Source: Candidatus Heimdallarchaeota archaeon AB_125 (GTDB taxonomy: Archaea; Asgardarchaeota; Heimdallarchaeia; Heimdallarchaeales; Heimdallarchaeaceae). From it: a stretch of 32,079 nt of DNA. The notes under the pieces were generated by a model. That model had not been told where the DNA came from. It searched no databases and saw only the letters and a program-made list of their open reading frames with translations. The position numbers were made by a program, and so were the translations under genes. Location of the stretch: contig MEHH01000003.1 in assembly GCA_001940755.1 (NCBI GenBank), forward strand, positions 1 to 32,079, read 5' to 3'. Within the stretch, counting starts at the first letter, position 1. Each line of letters opens with the position of its first letter. Shown in pieces: positions 7,050 through 15,416 of this stretch.

Positions 7050-8861
7050 ATGCATTACGTTCCAGATACTTCAACAATAATTAATGGTCAGTTTCTGAAA
7101 TATCTAGCTGAAAAGGATGATATTGAATCTATTGTTCTTTCACGTGTTGTTATAGCTGAAATTGAAAATATGGCTAATCAAGCAAAAACAACAGGTATGA
7201 CCGCTTTAGAAGAATTACAACGAATGAGGGATTTCAGCGCAAAACAAGGTGTTAGTATGATTGTCGATGGAAGTCGACCAACTTACAACCAAATTAGAGG
7301 AGCTTCAATAGGTGAGTTAGATGCTCAAATTAGAGAACTTGCAGCAGAGTATGATGCAATTCTAGTTACATCAGATCGTGTAATGGCTGAAATAGGAAAA
7401 GCTGAAGGTTTAGCAGTAGTTTTTATGAAAGAAGAACCAAAAAGTATTGGGAAGATTGTAGAGGATTACTTTGATGAACATACCATGTCTATCCATCTGA
7501 GAGAGGACAATCTACCTTTGGCAAAAAGAGGGCTACCTGGTAATTTTCAATTAGTACCTCTTGATGAAGAGCCTATACTAACTCTTGAAACCTTGGATGA
7601 ATTGGCAAAAGACGTTATTGAAAGAGCATCTAGAGAAAAAGATAGTTTTATAGAATCAGATAAGTTTGGTACAACTGTAATTCAATTGAAAAACACTAGA
7701 ATTGTAATACTTCGACCTCCTTTTAGTGATGCAATGGAAATAACAGCTGTTAGACCTATTGTAAAGCTGACATTAAGGGATTACAAGGTGGATGCAAAAC
7801 TACTTGATAGGATTGAAACCCAAGCCGAAGGTATAATTATAGCCGGTCCTCCTGGAGCTGGAAAGAGTACGTTTGCAACAGCTATGGCAGAATATTATGC
7901 TGATAAAGATAAAATAGTTAAAACATTTGAAAATCCAAGAGATCTTCAAGTTGATAATAGAATAACACAAATGTCTGGTTTTGAAGGAGATATTTCTGCT
8001 TCTGCAGACTTGGTTCTTTTAATGAGGCCTGATTATGTAATCTATGATGAGTTACGCAAAACAAAGGATTTTGAAACATACTCCGACTTAAGATTAGCTG
8101 GCATCGGATTACTTGGAGTTGTTCATGCAACTCAAGCTATAGATGGCATTCAAAGATTTATTAGAAGAGTTGATTTAGGTATTATACCGTCAATTGTAGA
8201 CACAATAATCTTCATCTCAGAAGGGTGGATATCTAAAGTTTATACTCTTGAAATCACTGTTTCATTACCCTCTGGTTTAACTGAAAGAGATTTAAGTCGT
8301 CCAGTAATTAAGGTCAAAGATTTCCATTCAAATAAAGCAGAATATGAGATTTATACTTTCGGAGAACAAATTGTTGTTTCACCACTCAAGAAACTCAGCT
8401 CAAAACATTCTAAAACTGGAAACTCAATCATAGTAAATTCATCTCAAATTCAAAAGGTTCTCAAGAAATATTCAGTTTATGATTTTACTCACGAATTCGA
8501 ACCACCCAATTCCCTTACTTTGTTTGTTTCCAACAAAGATAAACCTAGAGTAATTGGAAAAGAAGGTCGAAATATAGATGAGATAGAAGGGAAATTAGGA
8601 TTATCTATAACAGTAAAATCGTTTGGTGAACAAGAAGAAATGGAATTTATCATAGATATGTATCCTTCTAAGGGTAAACTTAATCTTGTATTTCCTAGTG
8701 TTTGTATTGGTAAAGATGTAATTGTAGCAGTAAATGGGTCCCCATTGACTCAATTAACAGTTGGTAAAACCGGAGAAATAAGTGTTGCAAAAAACACTGA
8801 AATAGGTAAATTACTCATGGAAGCTCACCACAAAGGTGATACTATTTCAGCAATGTTGTAA
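7050..8861 (+). CDS. PIN-domain, PilT/VirB11-like ATPase and KH-domain protein
   Basis: The protein is 603 aa. An N-terminal PIN nuclease domain (about 1-130) has conserved acids Asp6, Glu37, Asp91 and Asp109. The central ATPase has Walker A GPPGAGKS (266-273) and a FENPRDLQ box. After the ATPase, a type II KH motif with RVIGKEGRNIDEIEGKLGL lies near 500-530. This architecture is an archaeal family (COG1855-like) thought to act in RNA processing or ribosome quality control; its true role is unknown. It follows endA by 9 bases, suggesting one transcript. Its stop is 4 bases from that of the convergent rpiA. Confidence 0.92.
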   Translation: MHYVPDTSTIINGQFLKYLAEKDDIESIVLSRVVIAEIENMANQAKTTGMTALEELQRMRDFSAKQGVSMIVDGSRPTYNQIRGASIGELDAQIRELAAEYDAILVTSDRVMAEIGKAEGLAVVFMKEEPKSIGKIVEDYFDEHTMSIHLREDNLPLAKRGLPGNFQLVPLDEEPILTLETLDELAKDVIERASREKDSFIESDKFGTTVIQLKNTRIVILRPPFSDAMEITAVRPIVKLTLRDYKVDAKLLDRIETQAEGIIIAGPPGAGKSTFATAMAEYYADKDKIVKTFENPRDLQVDNRITQMSGFEGDISASADLVLLMRPDYVIYDELRKTKDFETYSDLRLAGIGLLGVVHATQAIDGIQRFIRRVDLGIIPSIVDTIIFISEGWISKVYTLEITVSLPSGLTERDLSRPVIKVKDFHSNKAEYEIYTFGEQIVVSPLKKLSSKHSKTGNSIIVNSSQIQKVLKKYSVYDFTHEFEPPNSLTLFVSNKDKPRVIGKEGRNIDEIEGKLGLSITVKSFGEQEEMEFIIDMYPSKGKLNLVFPSVCIGKDVIVAVNGSPLTQLTVGKTGEISVAKNTEIGKLLMEAHHKGDTISAML

Positions 8862-8865
8862 TTCA

Positions 8866-9579
8866 TCAACTCTTTTTTATCAACTTTGCACTATTTTTTT
8901 GACCAATAATGATTTTATCTGCATCAGAGGGAAACAAACCGTTTTCTACAATTCCTGCAATATTATTCAACTTCATTTCCATGTCGAAAGGATCATACTT
9001 TTGTCTAAAGGTTATGTCACCAATAATATTTCCATTATCAGTTATGACGGGTCCTTTCTTTCCAGAACCATAACGCAATTGAAGTTCTCCTCCTAGATTA
9101 AATATTGGCTGAAGCACGGTTATAATTGCCTGTTTTATGATTTCCACAGGAACAGGATAACTTAGAAGATCTCTTGGATATTTTGAACTATCTGCAATTA
9201 CTAAGAATTCTTCAGAAGCTCTAGCCATGATTTTTTCAACAGTTAAAGCGCCTCCTCCTCCCTTAATCAACACATAATCTCTAGTAATTATATCGGCTCC
9301 ATCCACATAGATATTTATCTCAGGATATTCAAGCAGAGTTGAAACAGGCAATCCAGCTTTTACAAGCTCAAGATGTGTTTCTGAAGAAGAGGGGATAGTG
9401 ATTATTTCTAATTCATCTTTGTCAACTAGTTCCCCTAATTGTTGAACAAAATGCTTTACAGTTGAACCGGTTCCTACACCCACAACAAATCCATCAAAAA
9501 TGAACTCTTTTGCTGCTTTTTGAGCAGCAAGAAATTTACTTTTTTCTTGCTCTGAAACCTTTGAATCTTTAGAATTCAT
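8866..9579 (-). CDS. rpiA: Ribose-5-phosphate isomerase A
   Basis: The protein is 237 aa. It converts ribose 5-phosphate and ribulose 5-phosphate for the pentose-phosphate/nucleotide branch. Family motifs are all there: GVGTGSTVKHF, PSSSET, YVDGADII, the catalytic KGGGGALTVEKI and ITDNGN. The ATG at 9579 follows an AGGT element. The gene ends in two TGA codons in a row in the same frame. It converges tightly with the PIN-KH gene. Confidence 0.95.
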   Translation of the reverse strand: MNSKDSKVSEQEKSKFLAAQKAAKEFIFDGFVVGVGTGSTVKHFVQQLGELVDKDELEIITIPSSSETHLELVKAGLPVSTLLEYPEINIYVDGADIITRDYVLIKGGGGALTVEKIMARASEEFLVIADSSKYPRDLLSYPVPVEIIKQAIITVLQPIFNLGGELQLRYGSGKKGPVITDNGNIIGDITFRQKYDPFDMEMKLNNIAGIVENGLFPSDADKIIIGQKNSAKLIKKS

Positions 9580-9731
9580 GATTTATTTACCTGTGCTAAT
9601 TGGAGTTGAGAATAATCTAGTTATATGAAATTAAAACTTTTTTACTCTCTTTGATATAAATAAAAATAGGAAGAAATGAAATATTTTCTATTTCCATTCC
9701 TTTTTAGACGAGAATATTACCTTCGCAAATT

Positions 9732-10649
9732 TTATTGCTGTTCACTCATGAACTTCTTCAATCTGTCTAATTCTTTTAACATCTCTTTTCGTAGAGCTGC
9801 TATTGATGTACTTTTAGCAAACAGATCTCCTTCTCCTTCTCCTCCTGCTGGAGGTGCTACTGGAGCAGCTGCTGGAGCAGCTACGCCTGGTGGTTTTGGA
9901 GTTGGGACTGTTGGTGCTGGAATTGAAGGTGAAATACCGGGAGTTCCACCTGTTGGTGGTGTTGGTAAAGATGGAGTTGGAATTGCTGTTGGTGGTGGTG
10001 TCTTACCCACTGTTGGTGGTGGTGGGGGAGCTGCTGTACCGGGTGTTGGTGGTGCTGGAGGTGTTGCGACAGCTTTTCCTTTTTTCCTCTTCTTAACTTT
10101 AGCAGGTTTAGCTGGTTTAGCGACGGGGGCAGTTACTGGAGGAGCTGGAGGTGCAGTTGCTGGGATTGCTGAAGGGACATCAATTTTCTCTTCACCCTTA
10201 ATTTTACTTAAGTAATCTCCCTGCATCTTCTTTAGTTCTTGCTCAAGTTGAGAAACTTCAGCTTCTCTAGATGTCTTCTCAATTTCATCTTCAATTTTCT
10301 TAACATCAGATGCGTATCTTACTGACAGTCTACCAAATATTGATTCACTAATTTCCTTCTTCCTATGAGCGTTAGACAATGCTTGTTGAGCAGCTTCGAA
10401 CTTCGATTTCTCAATTTTTAGAATTGCAATTCGTTCTGAAGGAGGAATATCGGTGGGAGTTGGTAGATCTGAATCCATATCTAAATCTAGGAGAGAAGGA
10501 GAATCTTTCTTTCGATATACTCTAGTTGTTATAAACACTACGAGTGCACTTAGAAATGTGAAGATAATTAAAAGATAAATTAACAGCTTCACTCCTGAAT
10601 CAGTTAAACTTTGTGGAGGTAAATTCTCAAACCAATCTATAAGCGACAT
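9732..10649 (-). CDS. Membrane-anchored coiled-coil protein with long proline-rich region, unknown family
   Basis: The protein is 305 aa. Residues 20-42 form one hydrophobic helix with a basic stop (RVYRKK). Residues 75-150 are a charged coiled coil (KFEAAQQALSNAHRKKEISE onward). Residues 160-270 are rich in Pro, Ala, Thr and Gly, with APPPPPT and TPPPT runs and a basic insert KVKKRKKGK (185-191). A C-terminal amphipathic helix covers 280-302. No enzyme motif is seen. The charge pattern suggests that the coiled coil and the proline tail face the cytoplasm. Such tails can bind profilin-, SH3- or EVH1-like domains; that is inference. The minus strand carries a TATA-like GTATTATAC about 25-30 bases before the ATG. 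Confidence 0.7.
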   Translation of the reverse strand: MSLIDWFENLPPQSLTDSGVKLLIYLLIIFTFLSALVVFITTRVYRKKDSPSLLDLDMDSDLPTPTDIPPSERIAILKIEKSKFEAAQQALSNAHRKKEISESIFGRLSVRYASDVKKIEDEIEKTSREAEVSQLEQELKKMQGDYLSKIKGEEKIDVPSAIPATAPPAPPVTAPVAKPAKPAKVKKRKKGKAVATPPAPPTPGTAAPPPPPTVGKTPPPTAIPTPSLPTPPTGGTPGISPSIPAPTVPTPKPPGVAAPAAAPVAPPAGGEGEGDLFAKSTSIAALRKEMLKELDRLKKFMSEQQ

Positions 10650-10826
10650 ATCCTTGCCTCTGATTTTATTATTGTATAATACCTTAATGTATTTCTCTGT
10701 CTATTAAATTATCAGATTATACTTAATAAACTCTATCAAAGTGTCCAATTAAAAAAGGAAGATATTATCTCGAAAATATTGTCTATTTTGACGAAAAAGT
10801 GCATTCACTTCAAATAAGCGATTTTT

Positions 10827-11474
10827 TCACTGTTTCTTAGCTTCTAAAATTGCTTTTACTCTTTTCAATCTTGAAAATGTTTCTCTCTCTTGTTCTTCAA
10901 GTGTACTAGCTATGAATTTTGCTGTTGTTAGTAATTTTGGTATTAGGATATAATTAAGAGCATTAACCCTTCTTTTTGTTTTATTTATCTCAACTGCTAA
11001 TTTTTCAAGTAAAGTCATCTTCTCTGCAATAATCATCAATGTTCTTAATGATTTGCGAAAATATACTATAGACCTATCTAGTTGTGCGCTGGAGCTGGTT
11101 AATCCATAGAAAACATCTTCTCCTTCTTTTTGAATCTCATTAACTATGAATTTTGGAGATCTAACCCCCATGATGCTTACAGTTTGTGGTGTTATCTCTA
11201 ATACAGCAGGAGCATATTGAGCAAGATCTCTAATCTTATCTGGACCTACGATCATTTCTGCTTTTGCAAGAGATTGATAAGCAATCATTAACTCTTCTTC
11301 TACCTGCTTTCGAGCATCTCTTACTTCATCTTTGATGGCATACAATTCGATAACTAAAGCATCCATCTTCTCTTTGAGAAGATCATGTCCTTTCTGAGCT
11401 AACTTAATTCTTGATCTAGTATTCAAGAGCTCCATTCTAGTAGCACTGATTGTACCAAACTCTGGTGTTGCCAT
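10827..11474 (-). CDS. ahaD: A-type ATPase subunit D (central rotor shaft)
   Basis: The protein is 215 aa, two long helices with the conserved start ISATRMELLNTRSRIKLAQKGHDLLKEK and C-terminal KTKRRVNALNYILIPKL, diagnostic for subunit D. It forms the rotating shaft together with subunit F (1821-2150). The ATG at 11474 fits the family; a TTG lies one codon earlier. A TATA-like CTATTTAAC on the minus strand at 11496-11504 would start the transcript at the ATG. The gene stands alone, away from H and F, and is divergent from csl4. Confidence 0.95.
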   Translation of the reverse strand: MATPEFGTISATRMELLNTRSRIKLAQKGHDLLKEKMDALVIELYAIKDEVRDARKQVEEELMIAYQSLAKAEMIVGPDKIRDLAQYAPAVLEITPQTVSIMGVRSPKFIVNEIQKEGEDVFYGLTSSSAQLDRSIVYFRKSLRTLMIIAEKMTLLEKLAVEINKTKRRVNALNYILIPKLLTTAKFIASTLEEQERETFSRLKRVKAILEAKKQ

Positions 11475-11495
11475 CAACGAAAAGAAAACCAGTTA

Positions 11496-11504
11496 AGTTA
11501 AATA
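11496..11504 (-). promoter_or_regulatory. TATA-like box of ahaD
   Basis: CTATTTAAC on the minus strand, centred about 26 bases before the ATG at 11474, predicts a leaderless transcript. In the same 162-base divergent region, TTATTAAAAG at 11611-11620 is the likely box for csl4 on the other strand. Confidence 0.45.
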
Positions 11505-11636
11505 GTTTTTGTTTTGGAGAGGAAGGTTAGAGGTGGTAGGATAACCAAATTTCACCAAATTTGATAAGTTTGTTAGTAATGGAAAGATATTTTACTCAAT
11601 ATAATTTTCATTATTAAAAGACAGATGTGACATTGA

Positions 11637-12239
11637 ATGACATTAGACATTTTTGATAGAACAAAGGAGGCTGGAGAACTTGTTTTTCCAGGAACCCGCT
11701 TAGCTGTTACAGAGGAATTTATAGGAGGATACGGAACTTATACTGAAGGTAATAATATCTATGCAGCTGTCGCAGGAAAAGTTAGCATCAATATTGAAAA
11801 GCACGAAATATCAGTAATGTCAAAACCAACAGCTGCCGTTATTCCAAAAGAAGGAGACATAGTAATTGGTGGTGTTGTAAATGCATCTCTACAAATGATT
11901 ACTGTTTCTATACATTATGTTAAAAATAAGGAAGTTTATCCAACATATACAATGGTTATACATGTTTCCCAAATTTCAAGGGAATATCTTGATACAGTAG
12001 ATGAAGCCGTGTGTTTGGCAGATATTGTAAGGGCTAAAGTTATAGATGATAAAACAATCCCCTTACAAGGAACTTTAATAGGTTCACAACTAGGGGTTAT
12101 TTTAGCTAGTTGTTCAAGATGTGGATCTCAATTGGAAAAAATTGGGAGAGATAAATTGAAATGCAAAGAATGCGCATATTTTGAGAAAAGAAAAACTACC
12201 ATTGATTATGGAAGTGGAAAATTAGCATTCAAAACATAG
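11637..12239 (+). CDS. csl4: Exosome complex RNA-binding subunit Csl4
   Basis: The protein is 200 aa. The N-terminal domain contains FPGTRLAVTEEFIGGYGTY, the archaeal Csl4 signature. The middle is an S1-type barrel (GDIVIGGVVNASLQMITVSI). The C-terminus is a zinc ribbon with CSRCGSQL and CKEC. Csl4 caps the 3'-5' RNA-degrading exosome together with Rrp4. It heads a plus-strand group with a DUF2067-like gene, rpoL and a mini-RNase III-like gene. The ATG at 11637 lies about 23 bases after a TATA-like stretch. Confidence 0.95.
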   Translation: MTLDIFDRTKEAGELVFPGTRLAVTEEFIGGYGTYTEGNNIYAAVAGKVSINIEKHEISVMSKPTAAVIPKEGDIVIGGVVNASLQMITVSIHYVKNKEVYPTYTMVIHVSQISREYLDTVDEAVCLADIVRAKVIDDKTIPLQGTLIGSQLGVILASCSRCGSQLEKIGRDKLKCKECAYFEKRKTTIDYGSGKLAFKT

Positions 12240-12286
12240 AAAGGGATTATAGTATTAGATTGGTGATTGGTTTGGCAAAAACAACC

Positions 12287-12961
12287 ATGAAAGAAATTTA
12301 TGTTTCTATTGTTAAGAAAGAACTCTTAGAATATTTTCTTGAGTTACTTTCAGATTCATTACGATATGTAGAATTTGTTTTTACTTATCGAAAAGGAAAA
12401 TCCAAGGTTTCTCTTTTTGGAGAAAGAGAAACGATCAATCAATCAGCTCTTATTGTTAAAAGTCTCGCAAAGATGTTTAACCAATCTTCAATCCTTAACA
12501 GTGATGGTTTTTATGTTCATAATTTAAAGCTAATACAACAAATAGGTTCTAAAATAATTTCACTCCAAAGCATAAGTACAGTCTTAAACCACTTAGATGT
12601 CCAGTCCACAGTAAAAGATCAGGATCTAGTTTCAAAAGCAAGTATGCAGGAAGTACAGAAAATTTTGTCCTCAATGCACGATTTAATTCAGGAAACTCCT
12701 TTAGGTGTTAGAACACAGGTAATGAAAAGAATCTTAGCTACAGTTAGCTATTGTACAAATCTTTCTCCCTCGTTTGTTCTTGATAAAGGGTTGGAGCTGG
12801 AATATTTCAAACAACAGAAAAACACTATTTCAATAAACTACAATCCTGAGAAATCTATAAGGGAATTGGTTGAGAAATTATCAAAAGAATCTACACAAAC
12901 AGAATATCTGTCTTCTAGAGATAAAGATGCGGAGTTAGAGAGGGTTTTATTTAGGGAATAA
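12287..12961 (+). CDS. DUF2067-like archaeal protein between csl4 and rpoL
   Basis: The protein is 224 aa from the ATG at 12287. In-frame TTG 12260 and GTG 12263 would add 8-9 residues. It is mixed alpha/beta, with a beta-rich start (KEIYVSIVKK, then YVEFVFTYRKGKSKVSLFG) and a helical remainder. There are no cysteines in a metal pattern and no membrane helix. Position between csl4 and rpoL is the usual archaeal place of DUF2067, and the start resembles that family. Function is unknown; the setting suggests RNA metabolism. Confidence 0.6.
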   Translation: MKEIYVSIVKKELLEYFLELLSDSLRYVEFVFTYRKGKSKVSLFGERETINQSALIVKSLAKMFNQSSILNSDGFYVHNLKLIQQIGSKIISLQSISTVLNHLDVQSTVKDQDLVSKASMQEVQKILSSMHDLIQETPLGVRTQVMKRILATVSYCTNLSPSFVLDKGLELEYFKQQKNTISINYNPEKSIRELVEKLSKESTQTEYLSSRDKDAELERVLFRE

Positions 12962-12980
12962 AAACAGTCCAGACTGGTAA

Positions 12981-12990
12981 AATATTTAAA
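12981..12990 (+). promoter_or_regulatory. TATA-like box of rpoL
   Basis: AATATTTAAA in the 62-base gap before rpoL, centred about 38 bases before the ATG at 13024, predicts a leader of roughly 10 bases. rpoL may therefore have its own promoter inside the csl4 group. Confidence 0.45.
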
Positions 12991-13023
12991 TCAAGTATTA
13001 AAACAAACTTCAGAGGCAATAAA

Positions 13024-13308
13024 ATGCAAATTAACATCTTAAAACAAGAAAAAGGTTATATCAAATTCAATATCAGAGCTACTGATCCTCACACTTTATT
13101 CAATCTCCTCCGTGAAGAACTACTAAAGGACACTGAAGTGGACTTTGCTGGCTATTGGCGTGATGAATCTTTTTATGAATCTGTAGTTTTCCAAGTAAAA
13201 ATGAAGAAGAAAACTGGAGATCCTGTTGTTTCTATAAATTCCGCATTAGAGCGATTAGAGCAACAATCAAAGGAATTTGTTGATTTATGCAAAGCGAAAA
13301 TTGAGTAA
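13024..13308 (+). CDS. rpoL: RNA polymerase subunit L (Rpb11-like)
   Basis: The protein is 94 aa. It carries the Rpb11 signature: KFNIRATDPHTLFNLLREEL, then the strand DFAGYWRDESFYESVVFQVK and a long final helix (INSALERLEQQSKEFVDLCK). It dimerises with subunit D in the polymerase assembly platform. Twelve bases separate it from the next gene, so they are probably co-transcribed. Confidence 0.93.
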   Translation: MQINILKQEKGYIKFNIRATDPHTLFNLLREELLKDTEVDFAGYWRDESFYESVVFQVKMKKKTGDPVVSINSALERLEQQSKEFVDLCKAKIE

Positions 13309-13319
13309 GTTGAATTCCT

Positions 13320-13739
13320 ATGACCTCATCTTTTGACCCTTCTCAAGGTTGGAATACACTGCTTTTGAATAATAAACTAGCTAGATTTGGTGATTCAATT
13401 GTAAATTTTATCTATAATGCAGCTGTATACAATGTCACTAATGAATTAGAGGGAGTAAAGGTTTGGGACAAATGCCTTGCACAAGCCTGTAGAAATTCTC
13501 CTTTAAGGAAGTTTGTAGGTACAAGAAAGAATGCAGGAGATTTGGGTGATGCCGTTGAGGCATTTGTAGCTTTTTCTTATTTGAAGAATCCTACTTTTAT
13601 TACAGAGATGATCTCTATTTTATCAAAAAGTATTACAATTAACAAGCATCTATTAGAAAAAGATGAAAGGGAATTATGTGCAAAGGCTTTTACAGATTTA
13701 GTAATTGATCTTTGCAATAATCTTGGGTTAAATGAATAA
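13320..13739 (+). CDS. Archaeal mini-RNase III-like protein
   Basis: The protein is 139 aa, a single RNase III catalytic fold without a double-stranded-RNA-binding domain. Helix LARFGDSIVNFIYNAA matches the family's first acidic helix. DLGDAVEAFVAFSYL matches the second, where Asp and Glu ligate metal. The Glu that precedes the Gly-Asp pair in classical RNase III is not at the usual place, so activity needs testing. Bacterial Mini-III trims 23S rRNA; a role in rRNA or dsRNA processing here is inference. It follows rpoL by 11 bases and converges with DUF99 with a 6-base gap. Confidence 0.7.
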   Translation: MTSSFDPSQGWNTLLLNNKLARFGDSIVNFIYNAAVYNVTNELEGVKVWDKCLAQACRNSPLRKFVGTRKNAGDLGDAVEAFVAFSYLKNPTFITEMISILSKSITINKHLLEKDERELCAKAFTDLVIDLCNNLGLNE

Positions 13740-13745
13740 TATCTT

Positions 13746-14327
13746 TCACATCATATAATCCTTAAAACTTTGACCAATCATATCTGCAAACCTGAGGCTT
13801 TCAGGAATACAACTAGTATAACATGTGTTTTTTAACAGATTTTTTATCTCATTAGTATCTTTGAAACCTAAATACTGTACATAAATCTTACATGCTCTTC
13901 CGCTTACGTTGATGAATTCAATCTTCTCTAAAGCTGGATTAGACATAAGAATCTCAAAACGTTTCTCCCAATCTGGAAGATGAACAAGAGCTTTCTTTAC
14001 TTCAGCATTGTCTGGAAGCTTATGTAATATCGATATAATTGGAATTGCTGTCTTTTGAAAAATTTCAACCATATTAATAATGTTAAAAGCTGCTATTGTT
14101 GCACTACCTAAAACTATGGCTTTTATTTGGTTTTGGAATTTACTTCTATTTATCATTTCAATTATTTTTTCCGTTGCATCCAAACCATCCACCAGTATTT
14201 TTGTTCTTAAAACACCTTCCACTAAATTATTCCCTCTTACAACAACACCAAAAACAAAGGTTTCAGTGGATTTTTCTCTGCTAAAGGCTGCATCATCTAT
14301 ACCTATGGTCCGGATATTTTTTTTCAC
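13746..14327 (-). CDS. DUF99 family protein (endonuclease V-like fold)
   Basis: The protein is 193 aa. Signature segments are RTIGIDDAAF, FVFGVVVRGNNLVEGVLRTK, VDGLDATEKI and QIKAIVLGSATIAAFNIINM. DUF99 is an archaeal family resembling endonuclease V, with the conserved Asp pair in GIDDA. Its substrate is unknown. I chose the GTG at 14327 because a TATA-like TTAAATAAA lies 20-28 bases upstream, which predicts a leaderless start there. A TTG at 14333 is the alternative. Confidence 0.85.
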   Translation of the reverse strand: MKKNIRTIGIDDAAFSREKSTETFVFGVVVRGNNLVEGVLRTKILVDGLDATEKIIEMINRSKFQNQIKAIVLGSATIAAFNIINMVEIFQKTAIPIISILHKLPDNAEVKKALVHLPDWEKRFEILMSNPALEKIEFINVSGRACKIYVQYLGFKDTNEIKNLLKNTCYTSCIPESLRFADMIGQSFKDYMM

Positions 14328-14346
14328 AATCAACTATCTACTGATA

Positions 14347-14399
14347 TTTATTTAAGTAGGTTGCGAAATTAGGTGTTAAGAAAGTAACTTTTTAAATAA
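14347..14399. promoter_or_regulatory. Divergent promoter pair for DUF99 and aIF2-alpha
   Basis: The minus strand carries TTAAATAAA at 14347-14355, about 25 bases before the DUF99 GTG. The plus strand carries TTTAAATAA at 14391-14399, about 31 bases before the aIF2-alpha ATG at 14426. Both predict transcripts with almost no leader. Confidence 0.5.
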
Positions 14400-14425
14400 A
14401 CAGTATAGATAGGATACTGGTCTAT

Positions 14426-15223
14426 ATGAGTAGAAGAAACCTTCCAGAAACTGGTGATTTAGTAATTGGTACAGTAAAGAGTATATTTGATCACGGAGTT
14501 TATGTTGATTTAGATGAATATGAAGATTTACAAGCATATTGCCATGTTTCTGAAGTTAGTTCCACCTGGGTAAGGAACATTCGTAATGTAATGAGGTTAG
14601 GGAAGAAAGTTGTTGGAAGGGTTATGCGAGTCAAAGAACATCAGATTGATATTAGCGTCAAAAGAGTTTCTGATGGATTAAAAAGAAAGAAAGTTGAAGA
14701 AACTAAAAAATACAAAACAGCTATAACACTTCTAGAAATGGGAGCAAAAAAGAAGAAAATAAGTTTTGAAACAGCTCGAGCTGAAGTGGAAGATCTATGT
14801 ACTGATTATTATGGTAGTCTTCATCACGCTTTTGAAGAATCTTTATTCGGTGGAGAAAGTGTTTTCTCTGAAGCTGGTGTATCTGAAGAGTGGGCTACCA
14901 TTCTAACAGATATAGCAAAGAAGAATTTAACTATCCCCAAAGTAGAGATTTCCAGAGATTTAGAAATCATTTGCTGGGAAGGAAATGGTGTCAATATAAT
15001 TAGGGATGCTCTTAAAAAAGCAAGTAAATCTCGAGATGAAATTGAAGCAGGGGATGAAGAGCTTGATATGAATGTATATGTTAGAGGTGCCCCAATGTAC
15101 AGGTTTGCTATTTCTGCAAGAGATTATGAATTAGCAGAAGAATTGATGTCTAAAGTAATCTCTACAATTGAAGATTCTTTATTAGATTATAATGCTTCAG
15201 TTAAGGTTGTTGAATCAAAATAG
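14426..15223 (+). CDS. eif2a: Translation initiation factor aIF2 subunit alpha
   Basis: The protein is 265 aa, the normal size. It starts with an S1 domain (PETGDLVIGTVKSIFDHGVYV, then YCHVSEVSSTWVRNIRNVM), followed by the helical domain and a C-terminal alpha-beta domain (MNVYVRGAPMYRFAISARDY). It is part of the aIF2 trimer, which brings Met-tRNAi to the ribosome. The eukaryotic regulatory serine region is not conserved as a kinase site. nop10 follows after 12 bases, the usual archaeal pairing. Confidence 0.95.
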   Translation: MSRRNLPETGDLVIGTVKSIFDHGVYVDLDEYEDLQAYCHVSEVSSTWVRNIRNVMRLGKKVVGRVMRVKEHQIDISVKRVSDGLKRKKVEETKKYKTAITLLEMGAKKKKISFETARAEVEDLCTDYYGSLHHAFEESLFGGESVFSEAGVSEEWATILTDIAKKNLTIPKVEISRDLEIICWEGNGVNIIRDALKKASKSRDEIEAGDEELDMNVYVRGAPMYRFAISARDYELAEELMSKVISTIEDSLLDYNASVKVVESK

Positions 15224-15235
15224 AGAGAGATTTTA

Positions 15236-15412
15236 ATGACTAAATCAATCTTTTTCTGTTCCAAATGCAAAGCTTACACATTGAATGATAAATCATGCCC
15301 AATTTGTAAAGGAAAAGTTATTTCACCTCAACCTGCTCGTTTTTCTATAGAAAAGGAAAAGAAATACTCCATTTATAGAAGAAGATTACTCAAAGAAAAT
15401 CTGAAAGAGTAA
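15236..15412 (+). CDS. nop10: H/ACA ribonucleoprotein Nop10
   Basis: A short gene of 58 aa. The N-terminal zinc ribbon has Cys8-x2-Cys11 and Cys21-x2-Cys24 (FFCSKCKAYTLNDKSCPICK). The C-terminus has the Nop10 signature PQPARFSIEKEKKYSIYRRR. Nop10 binds Cbf5 in H/ACA particles that make guide-directed pseudouridine in rRNA. It follows aIF2-alpha by 12 bases after a GAGAGAGA stretch. The stop lies 4 bases from that of the convergent methyltransferase. Confidence 0.95.
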   Translation: MTKSIFFCSKCKAYTLNDKSCPICKGKVISPQPARFSIEKEKKYSIYRRRLLKENLKE

Positions 15413-15416
15413 TTTT

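Noticed and set aside
8863..8868. Two TGA codons in a row ending rpiA, as a recoding signal.
   Set aside because: A single case next to a 4-base convergent junction; no extension of the protein is seen beyond.
9676..10215. Glycine-rich open frame on the plus strand.
   Set aside because: It is the antisense of the polyproline region (CCN codons read as GGN/GTN). The minus frame has a start with promoter, a membrane helix and a coiled coil.
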